Source: Streptoverticillium olivoreticuli subsp. olivoreticuli
GTDB taxonomy: Bacteria > Actinomycetota > Actinomycetes > Streptomycetales > Streptomycetaceae
Length of the DNA stretch: 64,000 bases
Assembly: GCF_003391135.1 (NCBI RefSeq)
Contig: NZ_CP031455.1
Location: 4,944,001 to 5,008,000 of the forward strand
Direction: 5' to 3'
Made by a program: the position numbers and the translations under genes. The notes under the pieces are model-generated. The model saw only the letters and a list, made by a program, of their open reading frames with translations, had not been told where the DNA came from and ran no database searches. Of the stretch, positions 40,063 to 48,604 are shown piece by piece. Within the stretch, counting starts at the first letter, position 1. Every line of letters starts with the position of its first letter.

Positions 40063-42186
40063 ATGCGCACCGAGGACGTACTGGCCGCTGTCGCGACCGG
40101 CCTGTGGCACTGGGACAACGCCACGCGCGTCGTCACCTTCGATGCCGAGGCCGCCCGTCTCATCGGCCTCCCCGCTGCGCCCGTGGAGCTCACCGAATCC
40201 GCGACCCGCGCCCGCTTCCACGCCGTCGACTGGGTGGAGATCCAGGGGATCATCAGCCTAGCGGTGGCGGAGGGCACGCTCGCCGAGGCCCGGCTCAGGG
40301 TCGTCAACGACGAGGGCCGGGTGCTGCGGACGCTGCGCACCCGCACCAGGTCGTCCGTCCAGCAGGGCGAGCACGTCCTGGTGGGCACGCTGCAGGAGGT
40401 CCCCCAGCCGCTGCAGGGCACCACGGCGTCCCGCACGTCCGTCACGGGTGACTGGCGCCGCAACAGAGAAGCGTTTCTGCTGGACGCCGGGCGGGCCCTC
40501 GCGGAGGCCCGCTCGACGGCCGAGGTGCTGCGGGTGGCGGCGGGGCTCTCGATGCCCGGCTTCGTGCCGTCGGGCCTGGCCGTCTTCAGCGCGGAGGCGG
40601 GCCGGGTCAAGGTCATCGGCCACCACGGCTACGGTCCCGGCGAGGCGGCGCCCTTCCTCGACCTGCCGCTGAGCGCCGCCTATCCGGCCGCGGAGGTCAT
40701 CCGCACCGGCCGCGCGATCTACTTCCCCTCCCCCGAGGACTACGAGCGCCGCTTCCCCGAGGCGTGGAAGGGCGTGGCGCACTTCGGCCGCAGGGCGTGG
40801 GCCTTCCTGCCGCTGATCAACGCGGGGCAGACCATCGGCGCCTGGATGGCCGGCTTCAGCGTCCCGGTCTCCTTCACCCCCGACGAGCGGTCCGTGCTCA
40901 CCACGGTCGCCCGGATGCTCGCGCAGGCGCTGAGCCGGGCCAGCGTCCACGAGTCCGAGCGCGAGCTGACCGTGGGCCTCCAGCGCTCGATGATGCCGAC
41001 GCTCCAGCCGGACATCCCGGGGATGTCGGTGGCCGCGCGGTACGTCCCCACCGGCGGCGGGCTGGACGTCGGCGGCGACTGGTACGACATGATCCCGCTG
41101 CCCAACGGGAAGATCGCCCTGGTCATAGGGGACGTGCAGGGCCACGACGTACGGGCCGCGGGGCTGATGGGGCAGCTGCGGATCGCCCTGCGCGCGTACG
41201 CCTCCGAGGGGCACCACCCCGACGCGGTCCTCTCCCGGGCCTCGCGCTTCCTCGCGGGGATCAACGCCAGCGAGACCGAGGGCGACGACACGGAACCGCG
41301 CTTCGCCACCTGCCTCTACACCGAGGTCGACCCCGGGACCGGGCGGCTGACCATCGCCCGCGCCGGGCACCCCGACCCCGCGATCCGGCTCACCGACGGC
41401 ACGATGCTCCTGCGGCCCACGGCCGGCGGCCTGCCGCTCGGCATCGACCCCGACACCGACTACCCCACCACCCGGCTCCTCCTCGAACCCGGCGAGACGA
41501 TGCTCGTCTGCACGGACGGCCTCATCGAGACCGGCGGCCACGACCTGGAGACCGGCTGGGAGCGGCTGCGCGGGATCATCGAGGGGCACCCATTCGACGA
41601 GGACGGCGCCCGGGCCGCCGACTGCCTGGAATCACTCGCCGACGCGCTCGTGCAGGGCGTGCACGGGCCGTCCTCCCACTACACGACCGGCCCGCTCGTC
41701 GACCGGCGCGAGGACGACATCGCCGTCCTCCTCCTCGCCCGCGAGGGCGCGCCCCTCACCGGCGCCCCGGCCCCGCGCCGCACGGTCCTGTCCATCGCCC
41801 AGGCCGAACCGGAGCGCATCGCCGAGGCACGGCGGCAACTGCGCCTCCTCATGCACGACTGGCCGGACGAGGACCAGGTCGACTCGGCCGTCCTGATGGT
41901 CTCCGAGATGGTCACGAACGTCCTCGTGCACACGGACGGGGACGCGCTGCTCAGCGCGCAGATCTCCGGCGAGCGGGGCACGCGGTGCATCCGGGTGGAC
42001 GTGGCGGACGGCAGCGACGAACTCCCGCACCGGCGCCACCCCGGGGAGATGGCCTCCTCGGGCCGCGGCCTGGTCCTGATGGAACTGCTGGCGGGCACGT
42101 GGGGGGTGGACCCCCGGGGCGAGGGCAAGAACATCTGGTTCGAGCTGTACGAGGCGGACGGGGCGGCAGCTCTGGCCGAGGTCTGA
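40063..42186 (+). CDS. PAS-GAF-SpoIIE phosphatase with HATPase domain
   Basis: 707 residues. A PAS-like domain (1-115; LWHWDNATRVVTFDAEAARL) is followed by a GAF domain (about 135-305; GLSMPGFVPSGLAVFSAEAG), a PP2C/SpoIIE phosphatase (about 320-545; VAARYVPTGGGLDVGGDWYD and IGDVQGHDVRAAGLMGQLR carry metal-binding Asp residues) and an HATPase_c anti-sigma-like kinase domain (about 575-700; MVSEMVTNVLVHTD, N-box). Such proteins control anti-anti-sigma phosphorylation in Streptomyces stress and development. It is soluble, so the PAS or GAF domain should sense a cytoplasmic cue. It is divergent from aspS. Confidence 0.93.
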   Translation: MRTEDVLAAVATGLWHWDNATRVVTFDAEAARLIGLPAAPVELTESATRARFHAVDWVEIQGIISLAVAEGTLAEARLRVVNDEGRVLRTLRTRTRSSVQQGEHVLVGTLQEVPQPLQGTTASRTSVTGDWRRNREAFLLDAGRALAEARSTAEVLRVAAGLSMPGFVPSGLAVFSAEAGRVKVIGHHGYGPGEAAPFLDLPLSAAYPAAEVIRTGRAIYFPSPEDYERRFPEAWKGVAHFGRRAWAFLPLINAGQTIGAWMAGFSVPVSFTPDERSVLTTVARMLAQALSRASVHESERELTVGLQRSMMPTLQPDIPGMSVAARYVPTGGGLDVGGDWYDMIPLPNGKIALVIGDVQGHDVRAAGLMGQLRIALRAYASEGHHPDAVLSRASRFLAGINASETEGDDTEPRFATCLYTEVDPGTGRLTIARAGHPDPAIRLTDGTMLLRPTAGGLPLGIDPDTDYPTTRLLLEPGETMLVCTDGLIETGGHDLETGWERLRGIIEGHPFDEDGARAADCLESLADALVQGVHGPSSHYTTGPLVDRREDDIAVLLLAREGAPLTGAPAPRRTVLSIAQAEPERIAEARRQLRLLMHDWPDEDQVDSAVLMVSEMVTNVLVHTDGDALLSAQISGERGTRCIRVDVADGSDELPHRRHPGEMASSGRGLVLMELLAGTWGVDPRGEGKNIWFELYEADGAAALAEV

Positions 42187-42286
42187 TCGCCGGCTGCGGG
42201 CCCGTTGCCGCCTGCGGCGGAGCCGCACATCGGATGCAGCCGGGAAGGGGCGGGGCCGGGGAAAAAACCACCGCCCCCAGCACCGG

Positions 42287-43237
42287 CTACGCGTCGGCCG
42301 GAACCACTCCGAGCCGCCCGGCCTGGTAGTCGTCGAACGCCTGCGCCAGCTCGGCGTGGGTGTTCATGACGAACGGCCCGTAGTGCATCATCGGCTCCCG
42401 GATCGGCTGTCCACCGAGCAGCACGACCTCGAAGTTCGCGCTGCGGGAGTCCTGCGCCTCGTCGGCCCGGATCGTGATCGACTCGCCGTTGCCGAAGACC
42501 ACGGTCTGCCCCATCCGGAACGGCCGCTTCTCCGCACCCGCGGTGCCTCGGCCGGCGAGACCGTACGCGAGGGCGTTGAAGTCGGGGCGCCACGGCAGGG
42601 TGAGTTCGGCACCGGGGTTCACCGACACGTGCATCATCGTGATCGGGGTGTGCGTGGCGCCGGGGCCGTCATGGCCCGCGATGTCTCCGGCGATCAGCCG
42701 CAGCAGCGCTCCGCCGTCCTCCGAGGCGAGCAGCTTCACGCTGCCACCTCTGATGTCCTGGTACTTCGGCGAGATCATCTTGTCCCGCTTCGGCAGGTTC
42801 ACCCACAGCTGCAGACCGTGGAAGAGACCGCCGCTCATGACCAGCGACTCCGGCGGAGTCTCGATGTGCAGCAGACCCGAGCCCGCCGTCATCCACTGGG
42901 TGTCGCCATCGCTGATGACTCCGCCACCACCGTGCGAGTCCTGGTGCACGAAGGTGCCGTCCATGATGTACGTGACGGTCTCGAAGCCCCGGTGCGGGTG
43001 CCACGGAGTCCCTTTCGGCTCCCCGGCCTGATACTCCACCTCGCCCATCTGGTCCATCATGATGAACGGGTCGAGGTACTTGTAGTTGATCCCCGCGAAC
43101 GCCCTGCGGACGGGGAATCCCTCGCCCTCGAAGCCCGACGGCGCGGTCGCGACGTGCAGCACCGGCCGCTGACGCGCGTCCACCGGTGCGGTGACGCGCG
43201 GCAGGGTCAGCGGGTTCTCAACGGTCACAGCCGGCAT
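42287..43237 (-). CDS. Pirin-family protein
   Basis: 316 residues. The N-terminal cupin carries the metal-binding signature PWHPHRGFETVTYIMDG near 78-94 with two His residues, and HQDSHGGGGVISDGDTQWMT then AGSGLLHIE near 99-125 with further His/Glu ligands. The C-terminal cupin ends in PIREPMMHYGPFVMNT. Pirins bind Fe and are variously reported as quercetinase-like enzymes or regulators; which applies here is unknown. It is divergent from the protease gene with about 100 bp between starts. Confidence 0.95.
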   Translation of the reverse strand: MPAVTVENPLTLPRVTAPVDARQRPVLHVATAPSGFEGEGFPVRRAFAGINYKYLDPFIMMDQMGEVEYQAGEPKGTPWHPHRGFETVTYIMDGTFVHQDSHGGGGVISDGDTQWMTAGSGLLHIETPPESLVMSGGLFHGLQLWVNLPKRDKMISPKYQDIRGGSVKLLASEDGGALLRLIAGDIAGHDGPGATHTPITMMHVSVNPGAELTLPWRPDFNALAYGLAGRGTAGAEKRPFRMGQTVVFGNGESITIRADEAQDSRSANFEVVLLGGQPIREPMMHYGPFVMNTHAELAQAFDDYQAGRLGVVPADA

Positions 43238-43335
43238 GACAGCCTCCTCGGTTGTTCTGCTTACAAGTTAGTTGAAGAATGAACAACCTGCAAGGGTCAC
43301 GGCATTCCCGGGCGCCGACCATGGACACTGGATCA

Positions 43336-44277
43336 ATGCGCCTGAACGTCCGCGGACCCGGCCCGGCCGCCCTCTCCGCCCTGATCGCCACCGTCCTGGC
43401 CCTGGGCGCCATCGCGCTGATGGTGGCCAAGCACGGGGTCGCCACGGGCACGCCCGTGGCAGAGGGCGACGCCTCGGGGCACTACGCACAGCCGGAGGCG
43501 GAGGGCGACGCGGCATCGAAGGCGCTGCTGGCGGCGGTGCGCACGGGCGTGCCCGCTGCCCCCGCGCCCCCGGACGCCCGGGCCGCGCTCTCGGCCCGTA
43601 CGGACCCGCTGCCCGCCTCGGAGCCGCTGGAGGCGTCCGCGATCAAGCCCTCGCCCGCGGTGGGACCGCTGTTCTACACGGGCCAGGGCGCACCGGGCCA
43701 CGGCTGCACCGCGAGCGTCGTGCACAGCCCCAGGGGCGATCTCGTCCTCACCGCCGCGCACTGCGTCCACCAGGACGGCTTCCGTACGGACATCGCGTTC
43801 GCCCCGGGCTACAAGGACGGCGAGGCGCCGTACGGGGTGTGGGTGCCGACCTCCGTCGACATCGACCCGGAGTGGGCCGCGGACCGCGACCCCGACCACG
43901 ACGTGGCCTTCCTGCGGGTCCGCAGGGTCGGCGACAGCACGCCGATCGAGCGCGTCACCGGCGCGGAGAAGCTCGGCCTCAAGCCCGCCGTGCGCCGGGC
44001 GGTGCGACTGATCGGCTACCCGGCCGACCGGGACACCCCCGTGGCCTGCCAGAACGCGACCGACAGCCACAGCCCCACGCAGCTCCGCTTCGACTGCCGG
44101 GGGCTGACGAACGGCACGAGCGGCGGGCCGATGCTCACCGACGTCGACCCGGCGACGGGTCTGGGGACGGTCAACGGCGTCGTGGGCGGCTACCAGGAGG
44201 GCGGCGACGACGAGACGTCGTACAGCGCGTACTTCGGCGACAACGTGGCAGCGCTCTACAAGCGCGCGACGGCCTGA
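43336..44277 (+). CDS. Secreted or anchored trypsin-like serine protease
   Basis: 313 residues from ATG 43336 (MRLNVRGPGPAALSALIATV), giving a basic n-region before a hydrophobic segment with no clear cleavage site, so it may be a signal anchor. The catalytic triad is visible: His in DLVLTAAHCVHQ near 142, Asp in DPDHDVAFLRVR, Ser in LTNGTSGGPMLTD near 262. A Cys pair flanks the His (GHGCTAS, AAHCVH). Upstream ATGs at 43279 and 43321 are in frame but leave little room for the divergent pirin promoter. Confidence 0.85.
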   Translation: MRLNVRGPGPAALSALIATVLALGAIALMVAKHGVATGTPVAEGDASGHYAQPEAEGDAASKALLAAVRTGVPAAPAPPDARAALSARTDPLPASEPLEASAIKPSPAVGPLFYTGQGAPGHGCTASVVHSPRGDLVLTAAHCVHQDGFRTDIAFAPGYKDGEAPYGVWVPTSVDIDPEWAADRDPDHDVAFLRVRRVGDSTPIERVTGAEKLGLKPAVRRAVRLIGYPADRDTPVACQNATDSHSPTQLRFDCRGLTNGTSGGPMLTDVDPATGLGTVNGVVGGYQEGGDDETSYSAYFGDNVAALYKRATA

Positions 44278-44310
44278 CTAAACCGTCAGCCACCTGCGAA
44301 GCAATGGCGT

Positions 44311-44763
44311 CTAGCCATACATCCGGCGCATCGCGAAGTCGACCATCTGCTCGACCGCCTTCGCGTCGAAGACCATGCGATGGTCGCCCTCCATGTCGAG
44401 AACGAAGCCGTAGCCGGTCGGGAGGAGGTCTATGACCTCGGCACCCGTGATCACGAAGTACTTCGACTCCTTGCCCGCGTACCGCCGCAGCTCCTTGAGC
44501 GAGGTGAACATCGGGATCACCGGCTGCTGGGTGTTGTGCAGGGCGAGGAAGCCGGGGTTGTCGCCGCGCGGGCAGTAGACCTTCGAGCTCGAGAAGACGA
44601 CCTGGAAGTCCTCCGCGGACATCGACCCCGTGGTGAAGGCCCGGACCGCGTCGGCGAGCGACGGCGGGGACGGCTCGGGGTAGAGCGGCTGCTCGCCATA
44701 GCCCCCTGGCTGCTGCGGCGGTGCGTAGCCCTGCGTTCCCGCGTTCTGGTCGTAGCCGTACAT
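44311..44763 (-). CDS. SseB-like protein
   Basis: 150 residues. A Gly/Pro/Tyr/Gln-rich N-terminal tail (MYGYDQNAGTQGYAPPQQPG) is followed by an SseB N-terminal-type domain: LADAVRAFTTGSMSAEDFQV, GFLALHNTQQPVIPMFTSLK and ITGAEVIDLLPTGYGFVLDM. The name comes from the E. coli rhodanese-associated and T3SS-related family, but in actinobacteria these are soluble proteins of unknown role. The stop lies 33 bp from the convergent protease gene. Confidence 0.8.
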   Translation of the reverse strand: MYGYDQNAGTQGYAPPQQPGGYGEQPLYPEPSPPSLADAVRAFTTGSMSAEDFQVVFSSSKVYCPRGDNPGFLALHNTQQPVIPMFTSLKELRRYAGKESKYFVITGAEVIDLLPTGYGFVLDMEGDHRMVFDAKAVEQMVDFAMRRMYG

Positions 44764-45343
44764 GAGCCAAAGCGTACTCAGTGAACCTCCCCGGCCAGAA
44801 GGCCGGAGCTTCCGTCTTCACATGTGCCCATCGGCAGTACGGGCGACCGCCCGGCCGGCACCCTGCGAGGTGGCGGCACCGCCTTCGTGACCCATGGCGT
44901 CCCCGGAACGGGGAACGACAGCAACACACACGCCAACAGGCAGGTCAGCGCGGGTGGCCCGGTTCTGGGCGCTACTACGTGCTTCGCGACTGCGCCCCGC
45001 ACCGGCGCGATGCCGCGCACGCTGATGGAAGCCATGCCGTTCCCGCTGGTCGGCAGACCACCCGGGTTGGGCCCGTAGATACTTCACCCGAATCACCGTC
45101 TCGGGTGGGACCAGGACGTACGTCCCGTCATTGACGGCCAGGGTGTGGATGTTCACCCCGCCCACCCCATCTTGCACTCCTGCGCGCACGACCCCCGCCA
45201 AGGCGCTCGCGCAGCTCCCCGATTGAGACTGGTCACAGTTGGCCGATCAGGGGTTGCGCCTTATTACTCGTGGGTAGCATCATGGAAATTACTGCCCGGT
45301 ACGTATTTTGAGGTCTACCTCCCACCCTTACGGAGCCGTTGTC
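44764..45343. other. 580-bp intergenic region upstream of acyl-CoA dehydrogenase
   Basis: No gene is supported. A minus-strand frame (about 44818-45156) begins plausibly (VNIHTLAVNDGTYVLVPPET) but soon turns Arg/Ala-rich, which might reflect a decayed small gene. The last 120 bp are AT-richer and probably hold the promoter of the acyl-CoA dehydrogenase gene. Confidence 0.5.
45265..45276. promoter_or_regulatory. Possible operator TACTCGTGGGTA
   Basis: An imperfect palindrome (TACtC-GT-GgGTA, within TTACTCGTGGGTAG), 68 bp upstream of the acyl-CoA dehydrogenase start. It resembles the TTACN..NGTAA-style sites of TetR repressors that control fatty-acid degradation genes. Confidence 0.4.
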
Positions 45344-47170
45344 ATGGGCCACTACAAGTCGAATCTCCGCGACATCGAGTTCAACCTCTTCGAGGTGCTC
45401 GGCCGCGACAAGCTGTACGGCTCCGGACCGTTCGCGGAGATGGACATCGAGACCGCCAAGGACATCCTCTCGGAGATCACGCGCCTCTCCGAGAACGAGC
45501 TGGCCGAGTCCTACGCCGACACCGACCGCAACCCGCCGGTGTTCGACCCCGAGACCAACACCGCCCCGGTTCCGGACACCTTCAAGAAGAGCTACCAGGC
45601 GTACATGGACGCCGAGTGGTGGCGGCTGGGCATCCCGGAGGAGATCGGCGGCACGACCGCGCCGCGCTCGCTCCTGTGGGGCTTCGCGGAGACGATCCTC
45701 GGCTCGAACCCGGCCGTGTGGATGTACTCCTCCGGCCCCGCCTTCGCGGGCGTGCTGTTCGAGGAGGGCACCGAGCAGCAGAAGCACATCGCGAAGATCG
45801 CGGTGGAGAAGCAGTGGGGCTCCACCATGGTGCTGACCGAGCCGGACGCCGGTTCGGACGTGGGCGCCGGCCGCACCAAGGCGATCAAGCAGGAGGACGG
45901 CTCCTGGCACATCGAGGGCGTGAAGCGCTTCATCACCTCCGGTGAGCACGACATGGCGGACAACATCCTCCACTACGTCCTCGCCCGCCCCGAGGGCCAC
46001 GGCCCGGGCACCAAGGGCCTGTCGCTCTTCCTCGTCCCGAAGTACGAGTTCGACTTCGAGACCGGCGAGCTGGGCGAGCGCAACGGCGTCTACGCGACCA
46101 ACGTCGAGCACAAGATGGGCCTCAAGGCGTCCAACACCTGCGAGATGACCTTCGGCGACAAGCACCCCGCCAAGGGCTGGCTCATCGGCGAGAAGCACGA
46201 CGGCATCCGCCAGATGTTCATGATCATCGAGTTCGCCCGGATGATGGTCGGCACGAAGGCCATCGCCACCCTCTCCACCGGCTACCTCAACGCGCTGGAG
46301 TACGCCAAGGAGCGCGTGCAGGGCCCGGACCTGGCCAACTTCATGGACAAGACCGCGCCCAAGGTCACCATCACCCACCACCCCGACGTGCGCCGCTCCC
46401 TGATGACGCAGAAGGCGTACGCGGAGGGCATGCGCGCCCTCGTCCTGCACACCGCCGCCGTCCAGGACGACATCCTGGTCAAGGAGCACGCGGGCGAGGA
46501 CACCAAGGCGCTGCACGGCCTCAACGACCTGCTCCTGCCGATCGTGAAGGGCTACGGCTCGGAGAAGTCCTACGAGCTGCTCGCCCAGTCGCTCCAGACC
46601 TTCGGCGGCTCCGGGTACCTCCAGGAGTACCCGATCGAGCAGTACATCCGTGACTCGAAGATCGACACGCTCTACGAGGGCACGACCGCCATCCAGGGCC
46701 AGGACTTCTTCTTCCGGAAGATCGTCCGCGACCAGGGCCAGTCCCTGAACACCCTGGCCGAGGAGATCAAGAAGTTCCTGGCCTCCGAGGCCGGCGGCGA
46801 GGACCTGGCCGTCGCGCGCGGCTCGCTGGCCAAGGCCGCGGTGGACCTGGAGGCGATCGTCGGCAAGATGATCACCGACCTCACCGCCACCGGCGAGGAC
46901 GTCAAGAACATCTACAAGGTCGGCCTCAACACCACCCGCCTGCTGATGGCCTCCGGCGACGTCGTCGTCGGCTACCTGCTGCTGCGGGGCGCGGCCGTGG
47001 CCGCCGAGAAGCTCCCGACCGCCTCCTCCAAGGACAAGTCCTTCTACGAGGGCAAGATCGCGGCGGCGAAGTTCTTCGCCCACAACGTCCTGCCGGGCGT
47101 CTCCCTGGAGCGCGACCTGGCCGAGTCGATCGACAACTCCCTGATGGAGCTGGACGAGTCCGTCTTCTAA
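45344..47170 (+). CDS. Acyl-CoA dehydrogenase, FadE5-like long form
   Basis: 608 residues from ATG 45344 with GGAG upstream (in-frame ATG 45308 lacks a binding site). It has the FAD/acyl-CoA core WGSTMVLTEPDAGSDVGAG near 158-176 and GVKRFITSGEHDMADN. The catalytic Glu lies in KIDTLYEGTTAIQGQDFF near 440-457, within the C-terminal alpha domain, and the family-specific C-terminal extension of about 130 residues follows. It catalyses the first oxidation step of fatty-acid beta-oxidation. It is monocistronic: the M18 gene follows after a terminator. Confidence 0.95.
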   Translation: MGHYKSNLRDIEFNLFEVLGRDKLYGSGPFAEMDIETAKDILSEITRLSENELAESYADTDRNPPVFDPETNTAPVPDTFKKSYQAYMDAEWWRLGIPEEIGGTTAPRSLLWGFAETILGSNPAVWMYSSGPAFAGVLFEEGTEQQKHIAKIAVEKQWGSTMVLTEPDAGSDVGAGRTKAIKQEDGSWHIEGVKRFITSGEHDMADNILHYVLARPEGHGPGTKGLSLFLVPKYEFDFETGELGERNGVYATNVEHKMGLKASNTCEMTFGDKHPAKGWLIGEKHDGIRQMFMIIEFARMMVGTKAIATLSTGYLNALEYAKERVQGPDLANFMDKTAPKVTITHHPDVRRSLMTQKAYAEGMRALVLHTAAVQDDILVKEHAGEDTKALHGLNDLLLPIVKGYGSEKSYELLAQSLQTFGGSGYLQEYPIEQYIRDSKIDTLYEGTTAIQGQDFFFRKIVRDQGQSLNTLAEEIKKFLASEAGGEDLAVARGSLAKAAVDLEAIVGKMITDLTATGEDVKNIYKVGLNTTRLLMASGDVVVGYLLLRGAAVAAEKLPTASSKDKSFYEGKIAAAKFFAHNVLPGVSLERDLAESIDNSLMELDESVF

Positions 47171-47261
47171 AGAATCCGTCTTCTGAAGAAGAGGGTCTCC
47201 TCATTAAGAGGGCCGCTGCCGGACCGTGAGGTTCCGGTGGCGCCGCCGTCACACATCGGCC

Positions 47262-47302
47262 ACGGGCCCGCTCTCCCTCCCGGGAACAGCGGGCCCGTTG
47301 TC
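47262..47302 (+). terminator. Terminator after acyl-CoA dehydrogenase
   Basis: ACGGGCCCGCT and AGCGGGCCCGT form a perfect 11-bp stem around a 15-nt loop, followed by TTGTCC. Upstream, TCCGTCTTCT is directly repeated at the stop codon (47158, 47176). Confidence 0.75.
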
Positions 47303-47316
47303 CTTATCCTGAGGCC

Positions 47317-48603
47317 ATGAGCCCTGCGCACCGCTTCGACCGCGGCCACACCGACGACCTGATCTCCTTCCTCGCCGCCAGCCCCTCCCCGTACCACGCG
47401 GTGGCCAACACCGCCGCGCGACTGGAGAAGGCGGGCTTCCGCCAGATCGCGGAGACCGACGCGTGGGACGCGTCCGCCGGTGGCAAGTTCGTGCTGCGCG
47501 GCGGCGCGATCATCGCCTGGTACGTACCCGAAGGCGCGACAGCGGCGACCCCGTTCCGCATCGTCGGCGCGCACACCGACTCCCCGAACCTCCGCGTCAA
47601 GCCGCTGCCCGACACCGGCGCGCACGGCTGGCGCCAGGTCGCCGTCGAGCTCTACGGCGGCACGCTGCTCAACACCTGGCTCGACCGCGACCTCGGCCTC
47701 TCCGGCCGGGTGACGCTGCGCGACGGCAGCCACCACCTCGTCAACGTGGACCGCCCGCTGCTGCGCGTGCCGCAGCTCGCCATCCACCTCGACCGGGGCG
47801 TCAACGAGGGCCTCAAGCTCGACAAGCAGCGGCACATGACGCCCATTTGGGGCCTGGGCGAGCCGCGCGAGGGCGACCTCATCCGCTTCGTCGCCGAAGA
47901 GGCGGACCTGGTCGCCGAGGACATCACCGGCTGGGACCTGATGGTCCACAGCGTCGAGCCGCCCGCCTACCTCGGCCGCGACCGCGAACTGCTGGCCGCG
48001 CCGCGCCTGGACAACCTGCTGTCCGTGCACGCGGGCACGGCCGCGCTGGCCGCGGCGGCGGGCGACCACCTGCCGTACATCCCGGTCCTCGCCGCCTTCG
48101 ACCACGAGGAGAACGGCAGCCAGTCCGACACCGGCGCCGACGGCCCGCTCCTGGGCACCGTGCTGGAGCGGTCCGTCTTCGCCCGCGGCGGTACGTACGA
48201 GGACAAGGCGCGCGCCTTCGCCGGGACCGTCTGCCTCTCCTCCGACACCGGCCACGCCGTGCACCCCAACTACGCCGAGCACCACGACCCGGGCCACCAC
48301 CCGATGCCCAACGGCGGGCCGATCCTGAAGATCAACGTCAACCAGCGGTACGCGACCGACGGCAGCGGCCGGGCCGTCTTCGCCGCCGCCTGCGAGCGGG
48401 CCGGCGTGCCGTGGCAGCACTTCGTCTCCAACAACTCCATGCCCTGCGGCACCACCATCGGCCCCATCACCGCCGCCCGCCACGGCATCGCCACCGTCGA
48501 CATCGGTGTCGCCTGCCTGTCCATGCACTCCGCGCGCGAGCTGTGCGGCTCGGACGACCCGCACCTGCTGGCCGCCGCGCTGACGGCCTTCCTGGAGGGC
48601 TGA
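47317..48603 (+). CDS. M18-family aminopeptidase
   Basis: 428 residues, the normal family length. The zinc ligands and active site are visible: His in RIVGAHTDSPNLRVKP near 86-101, Asp and two Glu in AAFDHEENGSQSDTGADGPL near 262-281, Asp in CLSSDTGHAVHPNYAEHHDP near 307-326 and the C-terminal His in VACLSMHSARELCGSDD near 396-412. It is a cytoplasmic metallo-aminopeptidase that removes N-terminal acidic or blocked residues. The SARP gene begins 2 bp after its stop, so the two are probably co-transcribed. Confidence 0.95.
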   Translation: MSPAHRFDRGHTDDLISFLAASPSPYHAVANTAARLEKAGFRQIAETDAWDASAGGKFVLRGGAIIAWYVPEGATAATPFRIVGAHTDSPNLRVKPLPDTGAHGWRQVAVELYGGTLLNTWLDRDLGLSGRVTLRDGSHHLVNVDRPLLRVPQLAIHLDRGVNEGLKLDKQRHMTPIWGLGEPREGDLIRFVAEEADLVAEDITGWDLMVHSVEPPAYLGRDRELLAAPRLDNLLSVHAGTAALAAAAGDHLPYIPVLAAFDHEENGSQSDTGADGPLLGTVLERSVFARGGTYEDKARAFAGTVCLSSDTGHAVHPNYAEHHDPGHHPMPNGGPILKINVNQRYATDGSGRAVFAAACERAGVPWQHFVSNNSMPCGTTIGPITAARHGIATVDIGVACLSMHSARELCGSDDPHLLAAALTAFLEG

Positions 48604-48604
48604 T

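Noticed and set aside
44818..45201. 127-residue minus-strand frame between the SseB-like and acyl-CoA dehydrogenase genes
   Set aside because: Only the first ~30 residues look protein-like; the rest is low-complexity Arg/Ala with competing frames and no convincing ribosome binding site. A decayed gene remains possible.
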